This document shows, piece after piece, positions 49,541-51,535 of a stretch of DNA of 51,535 nt. The stretch spans positions 1-51,535 of the forward strand of contig JADGIG010000013.1 in assembly GCA_018985235.1 (NCBI GenBank). The letters are read 5' to 3'. A program made the position numbers and the translations under genes. The notes below the pieces were generated by a model that had not been told where the DNA came from, did not search any database, and was given only the letters and a program-made list of their open reading frames with translations. The stretch is from Sanchytrium tribonematis (taxonomy: Eukaryota; Sanchytriomycota; Sanchytriomycetes; Sanchytriales; Sanchytriaceae). The number at the start of each line of letters is the position of its first letter. Positions within the stretch are counted from its first letter, which is position 1.

Positions 49541-50431
49541 ATGGATAATTTAAAAACGTCTTTATTTTCATTTCATGGATGTCATTCAGGAAGCTTTTGC
49601 ATGCATGCAAAAGACACGCTAGAAGAAATTGTAGCGGAGGCATACAGGAAAGGCGGTACGCATCTCGGCTTAACAGAACATTGTCCAAGATTAAGAGACA
49701 AGGATTTGTATCCCGAGGAAATTGGAAAGTTGTATCTGCTAGACCAAAATTTTGCCAATTATCACAATAGTGCAGTTCGGCTCAGAGAATTGTACAAAGA
49801 TAGAATGGAAATCTTGATAGGATTTGAATGTGAGTATATTAGTGATTGCGATGGATACTTGGATTTTGTATTAAATTTGAAAAAGAAATATAACTTTGAC
49901 TATTTTGTTGGTTCTATCCATCATGTCAAAGGAATCCCTATAGATATTAATATAGAAAATTATCAAAAAGCAATTGAAGAATGCGGCTCGGAAGAACAAG
50001 TTAATCTAGCATATTACGACGAACAATTAGAAATGTTGCAAAAACTCAAGCCTGTGACTGTAGGACATTTTGACGTGATACGTCTATTCAAGTCAGACAA
50101 AAATGAATTTCGACCAGCTGTTTGGGAGAAAATTTTAAGAAATATTGAATTTATTGCACATTATGGTGGAATCGTTGAAATTAACACAAAAGCCTATAAA
50201 AAAGGGTTGGAATACCCATACCCACATCCAAAAATTGTAGCGGAAATGTTAAAGCTAAATATTAAATTTACTCTAGCTGATGATTCTCATTCTGTGTCAG
50301 AAGTTTTCCAATTTTATGACAGAGTATTTAAATTTTGCGTTGAAAATTCTATCCTACACTTGTATTATTTAGACGCCAAACTTGTAGTAAAATCTTGTAC
50401 CGTAAATGATTTGATGAAAATAAAGCTTTGA
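49541..50431 (+). CDS. HIS2: Histidinol-phosphate phosphatase (PHP type)
   Basis: 296-aa histidine-biosynthesis enzyme with a PHP-superfamily metal site. Family motifs: FHGCHSGSFCMHAKDTLEE near the N-terminus, GLTEHCPR, ILIGFECEYI, DYFVGSIHHVKGIPID, VGHFDVIRLF, GGIVEINTKAYKKGL, YPHPKIV and TLADDSHSV. The first metal motif reads H-x-x-H-S instead of the usual H-x-H-S, a small oddity worth checking. The ATG is 11 bp from the divergent 99-aa gene. Confidence 0.93.
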   Translation: MDNLKTSLFSFHGCHSGSFCMHAKDTLEEIVAEAYRKGGTHLGLTEHCPRLRDKDLYPEEIGKLYLLDQNFANYHNSAVRLRELYKDRMEILIGFECEYISDCDGYLDFVLNLKKKYNFDYFVGSIHHVKGIPIDINIENYQKAIEECGSEEQVNLAYYDEQLEMLQKLKPVTVGHFDVIRLFKSDKNEFRPAVWEKILRNIEFIAHYGGIVEINTKAYKKGLEYPYPHPKIVAEMLKLNIKFTLADDSHSVSEVFQFYDRVFKFCVENSILHLYYLDAKLVVKSCTVNDLMKIKL

Positions 50432-50472
50432 ACAATATTTCGTTTTAAAGGCTTTTTTTATTTTTTTAAGCA

Positions 50473-51535
50473 ATGGAGAAAAATTTACTACTTCGTCAAT
50501 CGCATCTATTTTGCCTAAGTGAGAATAAAGACACAGCTGTCGATTTATTGTTTAAGAATGCTGAAGGCGAAGATGTTGGTAAGTTCAGAGATAAACTAAA
50601 AATGTGTCTTAATCAATGCTTAAATTGTACAAATTTGTTTTATGATGTCATTGATCAAGTCAGTCAAACTCCAGGCACCGCTACACTACTTGAGGCACTA
50701 TACCAGATCGAAAGAACCAGAAATCTGGCTATCATTAGAAAATGCGAAAAACTCCAGCTTGCAACTTGCTTTTTGTCGATTTTGAGAAATCCATATTGGA
50801 TGTCGGAAAAGTTTATCGAGCTTTTCGTAGATTGCGATCCACTTTCAAAAGAGTACATGTCTATTCCGATCGATGAGAGATGTATCAAAGGTGTTGCTGT
50901 TCTTTCATTAATGGAAAATGAGTATTGCCATAAAGTAGCTTATCATTTTGGTCCCCAGATCCCAAGAATCAATCGAGTCGATTTGCACTCTTATGCTTTT
51001 GCTGAAACCTCATATATTTGTCTGAAACTGGCTAATAGAGATGCTCCTACGCTTCAGACCAAACTAAAGCTCTTATCTACTAAAGAATCCTTAATTTCTT
51101 CGCTAAAATATATATCGAGATTTCTTGACAAAAGCAGTCTCTTGTACCTGATGGAAGAGTACGACGTTAAAAATGTTTTAAATGCGTTGACTCCTTCCAG
51201 AGAAGTGGTAAAGATTTTAGAATATTTTGCTCAAGAAAATTTAATTGAGCTTGATTCAAACTCCATCTTGAACTCAATTTTGAATGCAGCAGTTTCACCA
51301 AAGGACCAACAATCCAATTTCGATGACTTTATATCAGAAATTGACTATAATAGAAACGCGGATTTCCAAGTAGAAAAAATTAATAGATTTTTGAAAAATG
51401 AAAGCATTGAAAAAGGTTTTAAGAAAAAATTGTCAAGCATCGTGTACAAAAAAGTGCTGTATTCTTTGACTACAGACTCAGCTCATTCTGATTTTTATCT
51501 CAAAGTGATAACTGTGCTTGAATTTGCACCATCTT
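50473..51535 (+). CDS. Protein fragment, possibly SEN1 N-terminal domain, cut by window edge
   Basis: The frame is open from the ATG to the window end (354 codons). It is all-helical, with no membrane segment. The N-terminal MCLNQCLNCTNLFYDVIDQV resembles the Cys-containing start of the SEN1/senataxin N-terminal region. The rest (ALYQIERTRNLAIIRKCEKL; ISRFLDKSSLLYLMEEYDVK) is ARM-like. The diagnostic helicase would lie to the right of the window. It could equally be another helical scaffold. Confidence 0.45.
   Translation, partial: MEKNLLLRQSHLFCLSENKDTAVDLLFKNAEGEDVGKFRDKLKMCLNQCLNCTNLFYDVIDQVSQTPGTATLLEALYQIERTRNLAIIRKCEKLQLATCFLSILRNPYWMSEKFIELFVDCDPLSKEYMSIPIDERCIKGVAVLSLMENEYCHKVAYHFGPQIPRINRVDLHSYAFAETSYICLKLANRDAPTLQTKLKLLSTKESLISSLKYISRFLDKSSLLYLMEEYDVKNVLNALTPSREVVKILEYFAQENLIELDSNSILNSILNAAVSPKDQQSNFDDFISEIDYNRNADFQVEKINRFLKNESIEKGFKKKLSSIVYKKVLYSLTTDSAHSDFYLKVITVLEFAPS

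Noticed and set aside
49530..49688. Extension of the 99-aa protein to 152 aa
   Set aside because: The extra part is antisense to the conserved HIS2 N-terminus.
1..51535. tRNA, rRNA, transposon, CRISPR or viral insertion
   Set aside because: None of their hallmarks was seen in a reading of both strands; no covariance search could be run.

Overview
The window is compact nuclear DNA from an AT-rich eukaryote, almost certainly a fungus or close fungal relative. Fungal signs are an Skt5/Chs4-type chitin-synthase activator, an arogenate-independent TYR1-type prephenate dehydrogenase, a PHP-type HIS2 histidinol phosphatase, HAS1, a proteinase-K-like subtilisin and an Erv2-type oxidase. The histidine and tyrosine biosynthesis genes argue against a host-dependent organism as reduced as microsporidia. 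AT-richness and density would fit an early-branching lineage (Cryptomycota, aphelid or chytrid grade), but I cannot name the species from this sequence.

I count 44 protein genes in 51.5 kb, about one per 1.17 kb, on both strands. No gene-free stretch exceeds 300 bases; the longest is 288 bp, between the alpha-galactosidase and the Skt5-like gene. Several convergent ORFs overlap at their 3' ends, and several divergent pairs are 11-37 bp apart from ATG to ATG. I saw no tRNA, rRNA, transposon or CRISPR array.

The most striking feature is the introns. Eleven conserved or continuous genes are split into two ORFs, and each is rejoined exactly by removing one 19- or 20-nt intron. A twelfth, in RPN12, has the same signals but an ambiguous 3' splice site. 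The introns begin GTA (11/12), end TAG (11/12), and all carry T at -8, A at -6 and a pyrimidine at -5 from the 3' end. That is a yUnAy-like branch site at an invariant distance.

Layout. 1-8 kb: ubiquitin protease (cut by the left edge), calcineurin A, TMEM234-like, VPS11, BCKDH E1-alpha, PNKP, and a small SELENOK-like protein. 8-15 kb: TRS120, ERV2-like oxidase, a coiled-coil protein, RTF2 and two small orphans. 15-27 kb: ERV41/ERGIC2, eIF2-gamma, an STN1-like OB protein, P5B ATPase, GH27, Skt5-like, TRS20, eIF2-beta, an SLC25A32-like carrier and GPI2. 27-36 kb: uS8, HAS1, UGP1, PET100, TTC27/EMW1, TAF12, subtilisin and RPN12. 36-51.5 kb: an SH3 (STAM-like) protein, MMS19, two orphans, GH38 mannosidase, a 77-aa orphan, PTRHD1, RPF2, TYR1, a C2HC zinc-finger protein, a 99-aa orphan, HIS2, and a gene cut by the right edge that may be SEN1-like.

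The genes serve general housekeeping: endosome and Golgi traffic (VPS11, TRS120, TRS20, ERV41, STAM-like), translation and ribosome assembly (eIF2-beta and -gamma, uS8, HAS1, RPF2), cell wall and glycan supply (UGP1, Skt5-like, GPI2, GH27, GH38), and mitochondrial function (BCKDHA, PET100, carrier). There is no operon-like functional grouping.
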